A stretch of 64,000 nt of DNA, from positions 124,001 to 188,000 of the forward strand of contig JAEWKA010000002.1 in assembly GCA_023386265.1 (NCBI GenBank). The letters run 5' to 3'. How positions within the stretch are numbered: position 1 is the first letter of the stretch; every line of letters starts with the position of its first letter. This document shows positions 15,433 through 23,593 of this stretch, piece after piece. The notes beneath the pieces are model-generated. The model made no database searches, was not told the DNA's origin, and saw only the letters and a list, made by a program, of their open reading frames with translations. The DNA comes from Bacillota bacterium (GTDB taxonomy: Bacteria > Bacillota > Clostridia > Oscillospirales > Oscillospiraceae). Both the position numbers and the translations under genes were made by a program.

Positions 15433-15882
15433 TCACAGATTATGCGATTCAATGCAGGAGCAGCTTTTCGAAACATTGGTCTGCTTTACAAGATCGGAAA
15501 TTGTGACGCTCTCGAGATACTCGTCAATTCTTCTGTCAAGCTCCGTCCACATCGGAAGAGCCTCACAGTGTCCGGCATTGGGGCAGATATTTTCGGGTAG
15601 TTCCAGGCAGGTGACTGGAGCAAGGCTGCCCTCAGCCGCTTTGAGTACGGAGCCGACAGAGAATTTTTCGGCGGGCTTTGAAAGCTTGTAGCCGCCGCCT
15701 TTTCCGCGTGAACTATAGACAATTCCGGCTTTGCTCAAAAGTCCAATTATCATCTCGCCGTATTTTTCAGAAATCTCCTGCCGTTCGGTAATTTCTTTTA
15801 GCGGAATGAAAGCATCGGTCGTTTGCTGCGCGAGGTCAACCATGATCCGCAGCGCATACCGTCCCTTTGTGGTTATCTTCAC
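15433..15882 (-). CDS. iscR: Rrf2-family regulator, IscR-like
   Basis: The 149-residue protein has an N-terminal winged helix (MKITTKGRYALRIMVDLA, then a wing with SSRGKGGGYKLSKP). Three cysteines lie in the pattern C-x5-C-x5-C (CLELPENICPNAGHC near residues 92-104), the [2Fe-2S] ligand arrangement of IscR. It senses cluster status and represses Fe-S assembly genes. Its promoter and the nadA promoter share the same inverted-repeat element, supporting autoregulation and control of the downstream nad/nif operon on the same strand. The tail has two more cysteines (CSC). Confidence 0.9.
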   Translation of the reverse strand: MKITTKGRYALRIMVDLAQQTTDAFIPLKEITERQEISEKYGEMIIGLLSKAGIVYSSRGKGGGYKLSKPAEKFSVGSVLKAAEGSLAPVTCLELPENICPNAGHCEALPMWTELDRRIDEYLESVTISDLVKQTNVSKSCSCIESHNL

Positions 15883-15908
15883 TCTAATCGCCTCCTTTCT
15901 TTGACCCT

Positions 15909-15937
15909 ATTATACTATAGGATTTATAGGAATTCAA
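15909..15937 (-). promoter_or_regulatory. iscR promoter overlapped by an operator
   Basis: TTGAAT (15932-15937) and TATAAT (15909-15914), 17 bp apart on the minus strand. ATCCTAT-N6-ATAGGGT overlaps the -10 box, matching the nadA operator with one mismatch and a spacer one base shorter. Confidence 0.7.
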
Positions 15938-16064
15938 GTGTTTTTTATGGTGCCGGCATCTAAATTGTTCGACAAAAAAACAGGACTTGTAATTTTCTCT
16001 GGATATAGGATAATAAGAAATTGAAGCTATTATACTTAAACACAAAATTTTGGAGGAACACGGG

Positions 16065-17336
16065 ATGGCGGATAACTTGAGCAGAGCTGAATTAATTTTG
16101 AGCGGAGAAAAGAGCATCATCGACTATATCTGCGAAATATCGGCTTTGGACTGCGGAGAACCGGGGCACCCAAGCGACCTCGGCTATTGGGAGACGGTTC
16201 GCGACGCCCACAATAACGGGAAAAAGCTTATTTTTACAAATGGCCCTGTACCGCTTGAGATACTTTATGCGCTCGACTGCATCCCTCTTTGTCTCGACCT
16301 TCTGCCTTCGTGCATATCACAGGACGAAGCGCTGACGGCAAAGCTTATAAACGAAGCCGAAACGCACGCGAACAGTTCTCTGTGCTCGCTGCACAAAACG
16401 AATACTGGCATCCTGCTTTCGAATAACCTTGGGCTTAAACCAGATGCCTATGTTACCGTTCCGATTGCCTGCGAATCCGCCCGCGCCGCTTGTACCGAAA
16501 CCGGCAGATATATAGAGGCTAAAAGCTTTCATTTTGATATCCCTCTCCGAAGGGACGAAAAGAGCGTCCGCTATATTGCGATGCAGTTTAACTTGTTTAT
16601 CAGCTTCATGGAGGAAGTATCGGGTAAAAAGCTCGATTGGGAGCAAGTCAAATACCGCATGGAGCTCTATAATCGCTCGGCAAAGCTACTTTACGAGTGC
16701 ACGGAGCTGCGCCGTAGTCGTCCATGCCCCCTGTCCTCGCATACGACGGTCTGGAACGAATTCATGAACGCCTTTGGTCCGACGGAGCAGATGGAAAAAC
16801 TTCTTGAAACGGAGCTTAAACTGTGCAAGGAGCGGATCGATTCGGGGAAAGGCCCCTGTCAGGGCGGCCAAAAGCACAGGGTGCTGCTGCTCCACAACTT
16901 TCTGCGTCAGGGTGCCGATATTACAGAAATGCTTGAAAAAGATTTCGGCGCAGTTACAGTTGCGGACGGTTACTGCTTTGGTTCACGCGAACAATTTACG
17001 CAACTCGAGGATAAAGAGGCCTGCATCAAGCTCATGTGCCGTAGGTTACAGTCAGGTTCCATGGCGCACGGTGCAGGAGGTACGGGCGCAGAACTCCTCG
17101 CGTCAATAGATGATTTGCTCCGCGATTTTGAGCCGGATGTTTTCATCTTCCTCGGTAACCGTGGCTGCAAGCACATATGGGCGGCCACAAAAATGGTCGC
17201 GGATGCGGTGCAGGAGCGATACGGGATTCCAATGCTCATACTCGATGTCGACAATACGGACTTCCGGTACAAGTCCGAAAGGGAAATTAGAACCGCGATT
17301 TCGGAATACATGGACACAGTGGTCAATAAAAAATAA
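16065..17336 (+). CDS. 2-hydroxyacyl-CoA dehydratase / benzoyl-CoA reductase family protein
   Basis: The 423-residue protein resembles HgdB/BcrB-type subunits. An N-terminal half carries FTNGPVPLEILYALDCIPL and a cluster of cysteines (CIPLCLDLLPSC, SSLCSLHK, PIACESARAAC). A C-terminal half carries NRGCKHIWAATKM and GIPMLILDVDNTDFR. Such subunits hold [4Fe-4S] clusters and perform radical dehydrations or ring reductions once an ATP-driven activator supplies an electron. Neither a second subunit nor an activator is present nearby. GGAGG precedes ATG 16065. A single ATAGGAT half-site lies at about 16005-16011. The substrate is unknown; it may belong to the uncharacterised stand-alone branch. Confidence 0.8.
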   Translation: MADNLSRAELILSGEKSIIDYICEISALDCGEPGHPSDLGYWETVRDAHNNGKKLIFTNGPVPLEILYALDCIPLCLDLLPSCISQDEALTAKLINEAETHANSSLCSLHKTNTGILLSNNLGLKPDAYVTVPIACESARAACTETGRYIEAKSFHFDIPLRRDEKSVRYIAMQFNLFISFMEEVSGKKLDWEQVKYRMELYNRSAKLLYECTELRRSRPCPLSSHTTVWNEFMNAFGPTEQMEKLLETELKLCKERIDSGKGPCQGGQKHRVLLLHNFLRQGADITEMLEKDFGAVTVADGYCFGSREQFTQLEDKEACIKLMCRRLQSGSMAHGAGGTGAELLASIDDLLRDFEPDVFIFLGNRGCKHIWAATKMVADAVQERYGIPMLILDVDNTDFRYKSEREIRTAISEYMDTVVNKK

Positions 17337-17376
17337 AAATATAGCGCATCGGGGAAACCCGATGCGCTATATTTTT
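17335..17376. terminator. Bidirectional terminator
   Basis: A perfect 19-bp stem (17335-17353 with 17358-17376) has a GAAA loop and A/T outer arms. It lies between the convergent dehydratase-family and M20 peptidase genes and contains the last bases of the latter. Confidence 0.85.
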
Positions 17377-18817
17377 AAATATCCTGCAATATTCCGATCA
17401 GTCGATAGTAGAACTTAATAGTGTCGACGAGCTTATCAACAGGAATCCTCTCGTCTTTGCCGTGAATCATCTCGCGCTCCTCGCCGGAAAGATACATCCC
17501 TGAAAAGCGGAAAACATTATCACAGATTTTCAAATAATGGCGAGAATCGCTTCCGGCAATCATGAGATAGGGCGAGACAAGAACACCCGGAAAGCTCTGC
17601 TTAATGGCATGCTCCAGAGCGAGATAGCTCGGAGAACCGGTCGGCGAGACCTTGGACGGCTCTGAACCGACCAGAGATATGTATTCGATGGAGTCATTAT
17701 TGACGAGCCGTTTTATTCGTGCCATCGCGCTCGCCTTAGAATCGCCCTCAAGCAAACGCAGATTCAGAATTAGGCTTGCGGAAGAAGGCAAGACGTTTGC
17801 GCCTTGGCTTCCCTCTGCCATCGTAAAGGCAACAGTTGTACGCATCAAGGCATTGAGTTCTCCGCCCTGTTTTTTCGTAATCAGATTGAGAACTGGCTTA
17901 AATAGCCAAAGGTTTGAAAAAATCATTCGGTACAAGAACGTGGAATACGGAGCAAGATTATTCAGCATCTGCTCTGCCGGCATAGTAATGCGGAACTTGA
18001 ACGGATGATCGTGGATTTTTCGGCAGGCGAGGGCAAGAATGTCAATCGGGGAATCCGCAGGAGGAGCAGAGGCGTGTCCGCCCTTTGAATTAGCTTTGAG
18101 CCTCAGGTTCCAGTTACCCTTTTCGGCGATGCCAATAAGAGCGCAGCTCTTTTTAACGCCGGGGAATACGTTGTCGACAATCGCGCCGCCCTCGTCAAGC
18201 ACGAAACAGGGCTTGACGCCGCGTTTTTCGAGCTCGTCAACAATTGAGGGAGCGCCGTTACCTGCGACCTCTTCATCTCCGCCGAAGCAGAAATAAAAGT
18301 CGCGTTCGGGCACAAAGCCTTCCGTCATGCGTGTTTCAGCGGAAAAAAGGGCGCTGAGCAAGGTCGATTTCGTGTCGAGAGCGCCGCGACCCCAGATTTC
18401 ACCGTCTTCGATAATGCCGTCAAACGCCGGTTTTGACCATTCAGCCTCGTTTACAGAGACAACGTCGAAATGCGACATGAACACGACGGGAGCCTTATCT
18501 GTTTTGCCCTTCCAGCGGAGCATAAGCGCTCGGGAATTGAGACGCTCATATTCGCAGGTCCAGAAAACGTGTGGGAAAAGCTTAGGCAGCAGTAGCTCGA
18601 ATTTAAGAAATTCCGAGTCGTCGTCAAGCGTCGGGTCGGCGTGAGACACGGTCTTGCAGCGAAGCATTTCTGAAAGCGCCTGCGCCGCCTTTTCGGAATC
18701 AATTTCAACCTCCGTCTGCGGAACGGCGGTCTGCGGATGCGGTTTAAATCTGACGGTTCGGACAACCAGAACGGCGATAAGTATAATTAGTAAAGCAAGG
18801 ATTGCATAGCCTATCAT
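17375..18817 (-). CDS. M20 family metallopeptidase (membrane-anchored)
   Basis: The 480-residue protein has an N-terminal membrane helix (about 3-22) followed by an M20/CPS1-PM20D1-like zinc peptidase. Metal-site motifs are visible: MSHFDVVSV, GRGALDTKS, FGGDEEVAG, and a late IHGKDERIP. The dimerisation segment contains GGHASAPP. It should hydrolyse peptides or N-acyl amino acids. It is preceded by two membrane-protein genes (gaps of 18 and 11 bp), suggesting uptake or export of the peptide substrate or product. GAAAGGGATG precedes the start. Confidence 0.9.
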   Translation of the reverse strand: MIGYAILALLIILIAVLVVRTVRFKPHPQTAVPQTEVEIDSEKAAQALSEMLRCKTVSHADPTLDDDSEFLKFELLLPKLFPHVFWTCEYERLNSRALMLRWKGKTDKAPVVFMSHFDVVSVNEAEWSKPAFDGIIEDGEIWGRGALDTKSTLLSALFSAETRMTEGFVPERDFYFCFGGDEEVAGNGAPSIVDELEKRGVKPCFVLDEGGAIVDNVFPGVKKSCALIGIAEKGNWNLRLKANSKGGHASAPPADSPIDILALACRKIHDHPFKFRITMPAEQMLNNLAPYSTFLYRMIFSNLWLFKPVLNLITKKQGGELNALMRTTVAFTMAEGSQGANVLPSSASLILNLRLLEGDSKASAMARIKRLVNNDSIEYISLVGSEPSKVSPTGSPSYLALEHAIKQSFPGVLVSPYLMIAGSDSRHYLKICDNVFRFSGMYLSGEEREMIHGKDERIPVDKLVDTIKFYYRLIGILQDI

Positions 18818-18835
18818 TAGAACATCCCTTTCAGT

Positions 18836-19504
18836 TTATTTCAGCCAGCCTTTTTTGTACATAAGACGGGCGGCGGCAATCGCGATAGCAGCCGCAACAG
18901 GAACGAAAATCGCTCCGCTGGCAGTAAGTGAAGGTACGCATACAAAAAGGATTACCATCGATACGATAGGAGCAATCGCAACCTTCAAGTTTTGTCCGAT
19001 GAGCGCAACGCCGAGTCCGCCGAACAGAGCGGGAAGTATCTGATCAAAGGCCGGTTTAAGCGAGGGACTGTCCAAAACCGGTGTAAGCGGGACTATTAAC
19101 AGGACGCCTATGAATATGATAAGAGTGGTAACTATGCTTGAAACAGCGACAGCAATCGTTCCGACAACCTCACCCTCGGGTGTGCCGGGCTTTGCGCCAA
19201 CCTTGTTTAAAGCTGTAATCGTACAGGGAACCTTAAGGTTAGTTAGGTTTCCCGTTATGAAGCCGAGATAGCTTCCGCCTGCACCGAGCATCGGGACATA
19301 GGTTAGAACCTCGATTGTGCCGACTGCCCAGAACATTGGGGCAATTGCTAGAAGCCCTTTCAGAAAACCGTTAGCCTCCGGCCAGGCGTTAAAGTAAAGG
19401 CAGATTGCGGTGGGGAATAAAAGAAGCACTACGCCCATGCCCCACATCCATATACGTCCCCAGTAATGGGTTCCGTCGTCGTAAGTCATATTTCGTGTTT
19501 TCAT
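18836..19504 (-). CDS. Integral membrane protein paired with DUF5058 protein
   Basis: The 222-residue protein has about six membrane helices (LLFPTAICLYF, VSSIVTTLIIFIGVLLIV, ALFGGLGVALIGQN, VSMVILFVCVPSL). I do not recognise a named family. It starts with a strong AAGGAGGG site 11 bp after the DUF5058 gene. The two hydrophobic proteins probably form one transporter with the M20 peptidase downstream. Substrate unknown. Confidence 0.75.
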   Translation of the reverse strand: MKTRNMTYDDGTHYWGRIWMWGMGVVLLLFPTAICLYFNAWPEANGFLKGLLAIAPMFWAVGTIEVLTYVPMLGAGGSYLGFITGNLTNLKVPCTITALNKVGAKPGTPEGEVVGTIAVAVSSIVTTLIIFIGVLLIVPLTPVLDSPSLKPAFDQILPALFGGLGVALIGQNLKVAIAPIVSMVILFVCVPSLTASGAIFVPVAAAIAIAAARLMYKKGWLK

Positions 19505-19515
19505 GTTTTCCCTCC

Positions 19516-20262
19516 TTATCTGACAGCCGAATTCACGGCGTTTGTAATTGGGATTGCAAGAGCCATTGCACCGATCATGGAAATCGGCAGAGCGTAATCC
19601 TCAACCCACTTGAGCTTGAGTTTTTTTATTAGCACCGCGCAGATGAGCATGATTACCATTGACGCGAGCATTACGAAAACAGGTATCCAGCCTGCGAGGC
19701 CTAAGTTGACCTTGCCGAAAATCATGCCGAGGAAGGCGGAGATCATGCCCATGAAAAGAGCGGACATGAGTATTTCACCCCAGCGTTTGTCTCGCTTTTC
19801 AAGCGTGTCAACACCGTTCAAGAGTCTGCGGCAAATGATGGGAGTAAGTATGACGCCAGCCATGATACCCAGTGTCATTACCCAGGCTATAGTTGAAAAT
19901 TGGCTTGCATTTAAAAGCGTAGAAGTGTCGCCAATGCTTGTGCCGACGGCGCTTGCTGCAGCTTCCGCCGCTGCGGTCTCATAGGTGAGCGCACCAATAA
20001 CTGATAGGCGAAGCCACGGTAACGGAAGCCCCAGCTTTTTCGAAAGTGCGATTACGCCGATTAAAATTGAAAAAGCCGGAACGATGGTGAAGATTGCGCT
20101 GGACTTAACAACGCTTTTTAGCTTTGCGGTATCAATTCCAAGCTTTTTGGCCTGCCGCCATGCACGGACGAGGAAGAAAATCGCCTGCGCCATGACCAAA
20201 AGTAAAATGATGCTGACGGCTACAAACAGAAACGCGCTGTTCACATTAAATTCGTGATTCAA
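19516..20262 (-). CDS. DUF5058 family membrane protein
   Basis: The 248-residue protein has about six membrane helices. The segments AWRQAKKLGIDTAKLKSVVKSSAIF, split by FTIVPAFSIL, and LPLPWLRLSVIGALTYE match what I recall of DUF5058. The start is best placed at TTG 20262, 8 bp after AAGGAG; the GTG at 20271 abuts that site. It is the first gene of an operon with a second membrane protein and an M20 peptidase. A transport function is inferred from topology and context only. Confidence 0.78.
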   Translation of the reverse strand: MNHEFNVNSAFLFVAVSIILLLVMAQAIFFLVRAWRQAKKLGIDTAKLKSVVKSSAIFTIVPAFSILIGVIALSKKLGLPLPWLRLSVIGALTYETAAAEAAASAVGTSIGDTSTLLNASQFSTIAWVMTLGIMAGVILTPIICRRLLNGVDTLEKRDKRWGEILMSALFMGMISAFLGMIFGKVNLGLAGWIPVFVMLASMVIMLICAVLIKKLKLKWVEDYALPISMIGAMALAIPITNAVNSAVR

Positions 20263-20586
20263 ACCATTCACTCCTTACATAATAATGGAAAAACACTATA
20301 AAGTCATAATAACACACTTATTCGATTGGGAAAGCGCAATTTCGCCGATATTCGTAAAAAAGTGAATTTGTATAAAAAATTGTCGCTTTATTAGGGTAAA
20401 GAGGCGATTTTCAACACAGGTAAATTGACGAAGTCCGGAGGCGAATTTTGTGATTTTGACAAAAGCATTATTATACGGCATCTCCATAGCTAAAAAGCTG
20501 GATTTATCGGCGTCGCTACCCTATAATGGTACAATAGCATATAAGTCATTGGCTAAATTTAGAACCCCACGTTGACAGGAGGCGCT
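20263..20586. other. Divergent intergenic region without a gene
   Basis: This A/T-rich stretch separates the DUF5058 operon and the surface-protein gene, which are transcribed outward. It contains a TTGACA at 20456-20461 and a TATAAT at 20522-20527 on the plus strand, but no pair with correct spacing that I trust. A 63-codon minus-strand frame here looks like chance. No RNA motif was recognised. Confidence 0.5.
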
Positions 20587-21990
20587 ATGCAAAAAGGAAA
20601 AACCCGAATTAGGCTCTTAAGCGCGATCCTAATGTTTGCGCTAATCGTCAGCCTTGTACCCTTTACAACGGCTGAAGCAGCCTCCTTTAGCGACATTTCG
20701 GAAACGGACTATTTCTACAACGAAGTTAACGAAATGTATTCGCAGGGTGTGATAAACGGCTATGGGGACGGAAGATTCCTTCCTCAGAACTCCGTTAAGA
20801 ATTGCGAGGCGTTGAAGCTTGTCTGCTCGATGGCTGGTGTGAGCTATTCGGCCTACTCCGGAAAGACCGACCCGTGGTATTCGGATGTGTGGGCGTGGGC
20901 CACGGATAACGGCATCATAGCCTCCGGCACCGACCCGAATGCATACGCGACGAGGGCGCAGATAAGTTCCTACATAGTCACGGTATATAAGCTGTCGACC
21001 GATACAAATACGGATGCCTTTTCGGATACTGATTCGAAAACAGCAAACACGCTTTATGACTACGGCGTCGTCAAGGGTGTTCCCGCGGCAGACGGCACAG
21101 TCTCATTTGGGGGCGAAGCAAACGTTAAACGCTGCGATACCTGCATAATGCTGTACCGCCTTAGTACAAAGGTTTCAAAGCCTAGCTGGATAGTATTGAA
21201 CAGGAGCCACTATAGCATTTCGAGACCTATGTCCTTCAAAACATATGACGACTATGTGCAGGCGTGGGACTATATGCTGGTTAACGTGAAATTTAAAGAT
21301 TCTTTCCAGATGAAGGGTACATTTACAAAGGCGCAGATTGATAAATACCTTAACGATGTACTGGACGCCTACTACTTTGCTATATTCGACTACATGGAGT
21401 ATGCTTCTTTCCTCAATCGATGGGAAGTTGGAATCAGTTACATGGTTATAGGCGGAAGCTACACGAACCCGACATTTACGCTTGAGCTTTCAAGCAGCGA
21501 AGGCTCGTCAAATTCTGAAATCGCAAGTGAAATATCTATGTTTGAAAGCACCTGCGAGCAGATTGTGACCTCGCTTTACAGTGACGGCTCTTTGAATAGC
21601 GGCATGACGGACAAGGAAAAAGCGCATGTCCTATATGTCTATACGGCTTACCATACTAAGTATGACACTAGCTCTACCCAATATTCGGGCTATGATGCCG
21701 CCGTGAAGGGCTCCGCCGTCTGTCAGGGCTATGCAGCCATGTATGCCTATCTCTGCAACCTTGCCGGAGTCAGAATGGAGAGCATGACAGGGGATGCGGA
21801 CGGCGTCGGGCATGCGTGGAACAGGATATACTCGGATGGAGTGTACTATAACATAGACCCGACCTGGGCCGACCCCATCCCAGACAGAGCTAACTACTGC
21901 GATGAGGACTGGTTCTGGGTTTCGGACAGCTATCTCAAGACCTGCAGCGATCCCCGAACCTTTGACAGTGACACACTGGTTTACGGATGA
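20587..21990 (+). CDS. Secreted SLH-domain transglutaminase-like protein
   Basis: The 467-residue protein has a signal peptide (positive start, long hydrophobic core, cleavage near AEA-AS at about residue 32). Three S-layer-homology repeats follow (FSDISETDYFYNEVNEM with VINGYGDGRFLP; then YSDVWAWATDNGI; then YGVVKGVP). The C-terminal half is transglutaminase-like with a Cys-His-Asp triad: SAVCQGYAAM, GHAWNRI and YNIDPTW. SLH repeats would anchor it to wall polymers; the catalytic domain could be a peptidase or crosslinking enzyme. GACAGGAGG precedes ATG 20587. It is monocistronic. Confidence 0.88.
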   Translation: MQKGKTRIRLLSAILMFALIVSLVPFTTAEAASFSDISETDYFYNEVNEMYSQGVINGYGDGRFLPQNSVKNCEALKLVCSMAGVSYSAYSGKTDPWYSDVWAWATDNGIIASGTDPNAYATRAQISSYIVTVYKLSTDTNTDAFSDTDSKTANTLYDYGVVKGVPAADGTVSFGGEANVKRCDTCIMLYRLSTKVSKPSWIVLNRSHYSISRPMSFKTYDDYVQAWDYMLVNVKFKDSFQMKGTFTKAQIDKYLNDVLDAYYFAIFDYMEYASFLNRWEVGISYMVIGGSYTNPTFTLELSSSEGSSNSEIASEISMFESTCEQIVTSLYSDGSLNSGMTDKEKAHVLYVYTAYHTKYDTSSTQYSGYDAAVKGSAVCQGYAAMYAYLCNLAGVRMESMTGDADGVGHAWNRIYSDGVYYNIDPTWADPIPDRANYCDEDWFWVSDSYLKTCSDPRTFDSDTLVYG

Positions 21991-22006
21991 ACTTACAAAA
22001 AAATGC

Positions 22007-22044
22007 GCCGCCGGATTTATATCCGGCGGTGTTTATGTTTTTTC
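22007..22044. terminator. Terminator after the SLH/transglutaminase gene
   Basis: A 10-bp stem (22007-22016 with 22021-22030) with a TTAT loop is followed by a T-rich tail on the plus strand. Confidence 0.75.
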
Positions 22045-22055
22045 AGGCGAATTTC

Positions 22056-22889
22056 TTATTCCTCATTTTTTAAAGTGCTTCGAGACAAAATTGTCTGCAC
22101 GCAGTTTTCGCAGACCTCCTCGGAGGGAGACATCACATAGAAATACACTGCGGTGTCCCATTCGGGGAAATACCTTGCATAGACGAGGCTCTTCATTTTC
22201 ACAGGAGCGAAGTCCAAGGAAACGGGAAAATTCGGCGAGCCGTACTGGAGATAGGATGAAACAAAGCCCTTCTTTTCGTGGTTTACACCGTTGACGGTCA
22301 AGTCTGATGAAATTCGAGTCCAGCCGTCATATCCTAGAAAAGACACGTTCGTCTTCGCGTAGGCAGCCGAGTCTTCGAAAACCTGCTCATTTGAGCTTAA
22401 GCCAAAATCATCCAGCACGAGCGTGAAAAAATCAAACTTCGCGATGTCCGAAATAGCCTTTTCGTCCGGCTTACGCATATCAGGCGAAAAGCCAAAGGGC
22501 TCACTGTCTGCGCGGCGCACAAGATATGCTCCGTAGAAGCTGCTGTAATAGGAGGAGTCCTCGTCGAAAAACCTGCTGCAGCCATTCTTCAGTGAAAAAG
22601 CAGGGAAATTATACAGTATCGTGAGCTTCGTGCCCGGAAGCCCGATGTAAGCGGAAAAATCTTTATCTGCCTCATAGGTCATAACGAAGGGGTACCAGCC
22701 GTCGCCGGAAGGTATCTCAAGCTCGATGTTTTGCTCCTCCATAATACTGTTTTTTGCGCAGTAAGGGCTGTAAACTTTCATCACCGCAAGACTGCGGACA
22801 TAGGGGAAAACGGGACTTAATGCGAAAGCAGCCAGCAGGACTATTACACAGGTGAGAACAAGTAGCCGGTGCTTTTTCTTTTTCTCCAT
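22056..22889 (-). CDS. Membrane-anchored hypothetical protein
   Basis: The 277-residue protein starts MEKKKKHRLLVLTCVIVLLA, with a single membrane helix or uncleaved signal near residues 7-26. An extracytoplasmic domain without a family I recognise follows (repeated acidic and aromatic segments; late cysteines in EEVCENCVQ). ATG 22889 follows AAGGGG at 8 bp; earlier in-frame ATGs overlap the upstream gene or abut the site. It lies 22 bp after the stop of the ProX-like gene, so the two may share a transcript. Function unknown. Confidence 0.7.
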   Translation of the reverse strand: MEKKKKHRLLVLTCVIVLLAAFALSPVFPYVRSLAVMKVYSPYCAKNSIMEEQNIELEIPSGDGWYPFVMTYEADKDFSAYIGLPGTKLTILYNFPAFSLKNGCSRFFDEDSSYYSSFYGAYLVRRADSEPFGFSPDMRKPDEKAISDIAKFDFFTLVLDDFGLSSNEQVFEDSAAYAKTNVSFLGYDGWTRISSDLTVNGVNHEKKGFVSSYLQYGSPNFPVSLDFAPVKMKSLVYARYFPEWDTAVYFYVMSPSEEVCENCVQTILSRSTLKNEE

Positions 22890-22911
22890 GGACATCCCCT
22901 TAACATGGCAT

Positions 22912-23445
22912 TTATAAATCAATGAGCGTCGGCTCGTGCCCCGTCGCGGGCAGCAGCTTTTCAAAAAGCTCCGACGTTCGGAACTTCAGGCTGCTGGTAT
23001 TTATGCACGGATGGCAGGCGAAATATTCCTGTTTTAAAATATCTCTGTCAATCAGAAGCCGGACATTGTTTTCCTTGTCGTTTATAAGCCCCATGACGCT
23101 GACGCTTCCGGGACGTATATCCAAAAACTGCTCCATGTGCTTTTCATCGGCAAAGTGCAGACGGGCAACGCCTAATTGGGACGAAACGACCGAGGTGTGA
23201 AACTGCTTGTCCGCAGGCATTGCAAGAAGATAGAAGACGGTTTCCTGCCTGTTGCATAAAAATAGGTTTTTGCATATGCGCGTACCCAGAACCGATGCCC
23301 GCTCGAGGCAGACTTCCATAGTCTCAGCTTTTTCGTGGTCCACGCGTGTATATTCAATCTGCAGACGCTCCAGAAGGTCATAGCTGCGTAGCTCCGAAGC
23401 GATGCGTCCTTCCGTGTCTTTGGGTCTGCCTGTTTCAACGTCCAT
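22912..23445 (-). CDS. YbaK/ProX-type aminoacyl-tRNA deacylase
   Basis: The 177-residue protein has the YbaK/prolyl-tRNA synthetase-associated fold: TRICKNLFLCNRQETVFYLL, PADKQFHT, LHFADEKHMEQFL, PGSVSVMGLIND and the late FACHPCINTSSLKF. The FxCHPxxN-type ending and this length fit the ProX/PrdX group, which hydrolyses Ala-tRNA(Pro) or related mischarged species in trans. It is cytoplasmic. A promoter of good quality lies upstream and a membrane protein gene follows. The exact specificity cannot be read from sequence. Confidence 0.85.
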   Translation of the reverse strand: MDVETGRPKDTEGRIASELRSYDLLERLQIEYTRVDHEKAETMEVCLERASVLGTRICKNLFLCNRQETVFYLLAMPADKQFHTSVVSSQLGVARLHFADEKHMEQFLDIRPGSVSVMGLINDKENNVRLLIDRDILKQEYFACHPCINTSSLKFRTSELFEKLLPATGHEPTLIDL

Positions 23446-23482
23446 TCTTTTTCTTTTTCCTTTGCGAGATCGATTTTAAACA

Positions 23483-23511
23483 AGGATAGCACAACAAAAG
23501 CACCGATGCAA
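23483..23511 (-). promoter_or_regulatory. Promoter of the ProX-like gene
   Basis: TTGCAT (23506-23511) and TATCCT (23483-23488) on the minus strand, 17 bp apart. Confidence 0.6.
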
Positions 23512-23524
23512 GGTCTCGATACGG

Positions 23525-23553
23525 TTGAATATCGCATTTTATAAAGGTATAAT
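23525..23553 (+). promoter_or_regulatory. Promoter of the radical SAM/rlmA operon
   Basis: TTGAAT (23525-23530) and TATAAT (23548-23553), 17 bp apart, about 40 bp upstream of the start codon and back-to-back with the ProX-like promoter. Confidence 0.7.
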
Positions 23554-23593
23554 AACCTTAATAGGACTTAAGACTCGGCGGAGGTTCATATAA

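Noticed and set aside
20296..20487. 63-codon minus-strand frame upstream of the DUF5058 operon
   Set aside because: No convincing ribosome binding site, mixed composition and no recognisable pattern; treated as chance.
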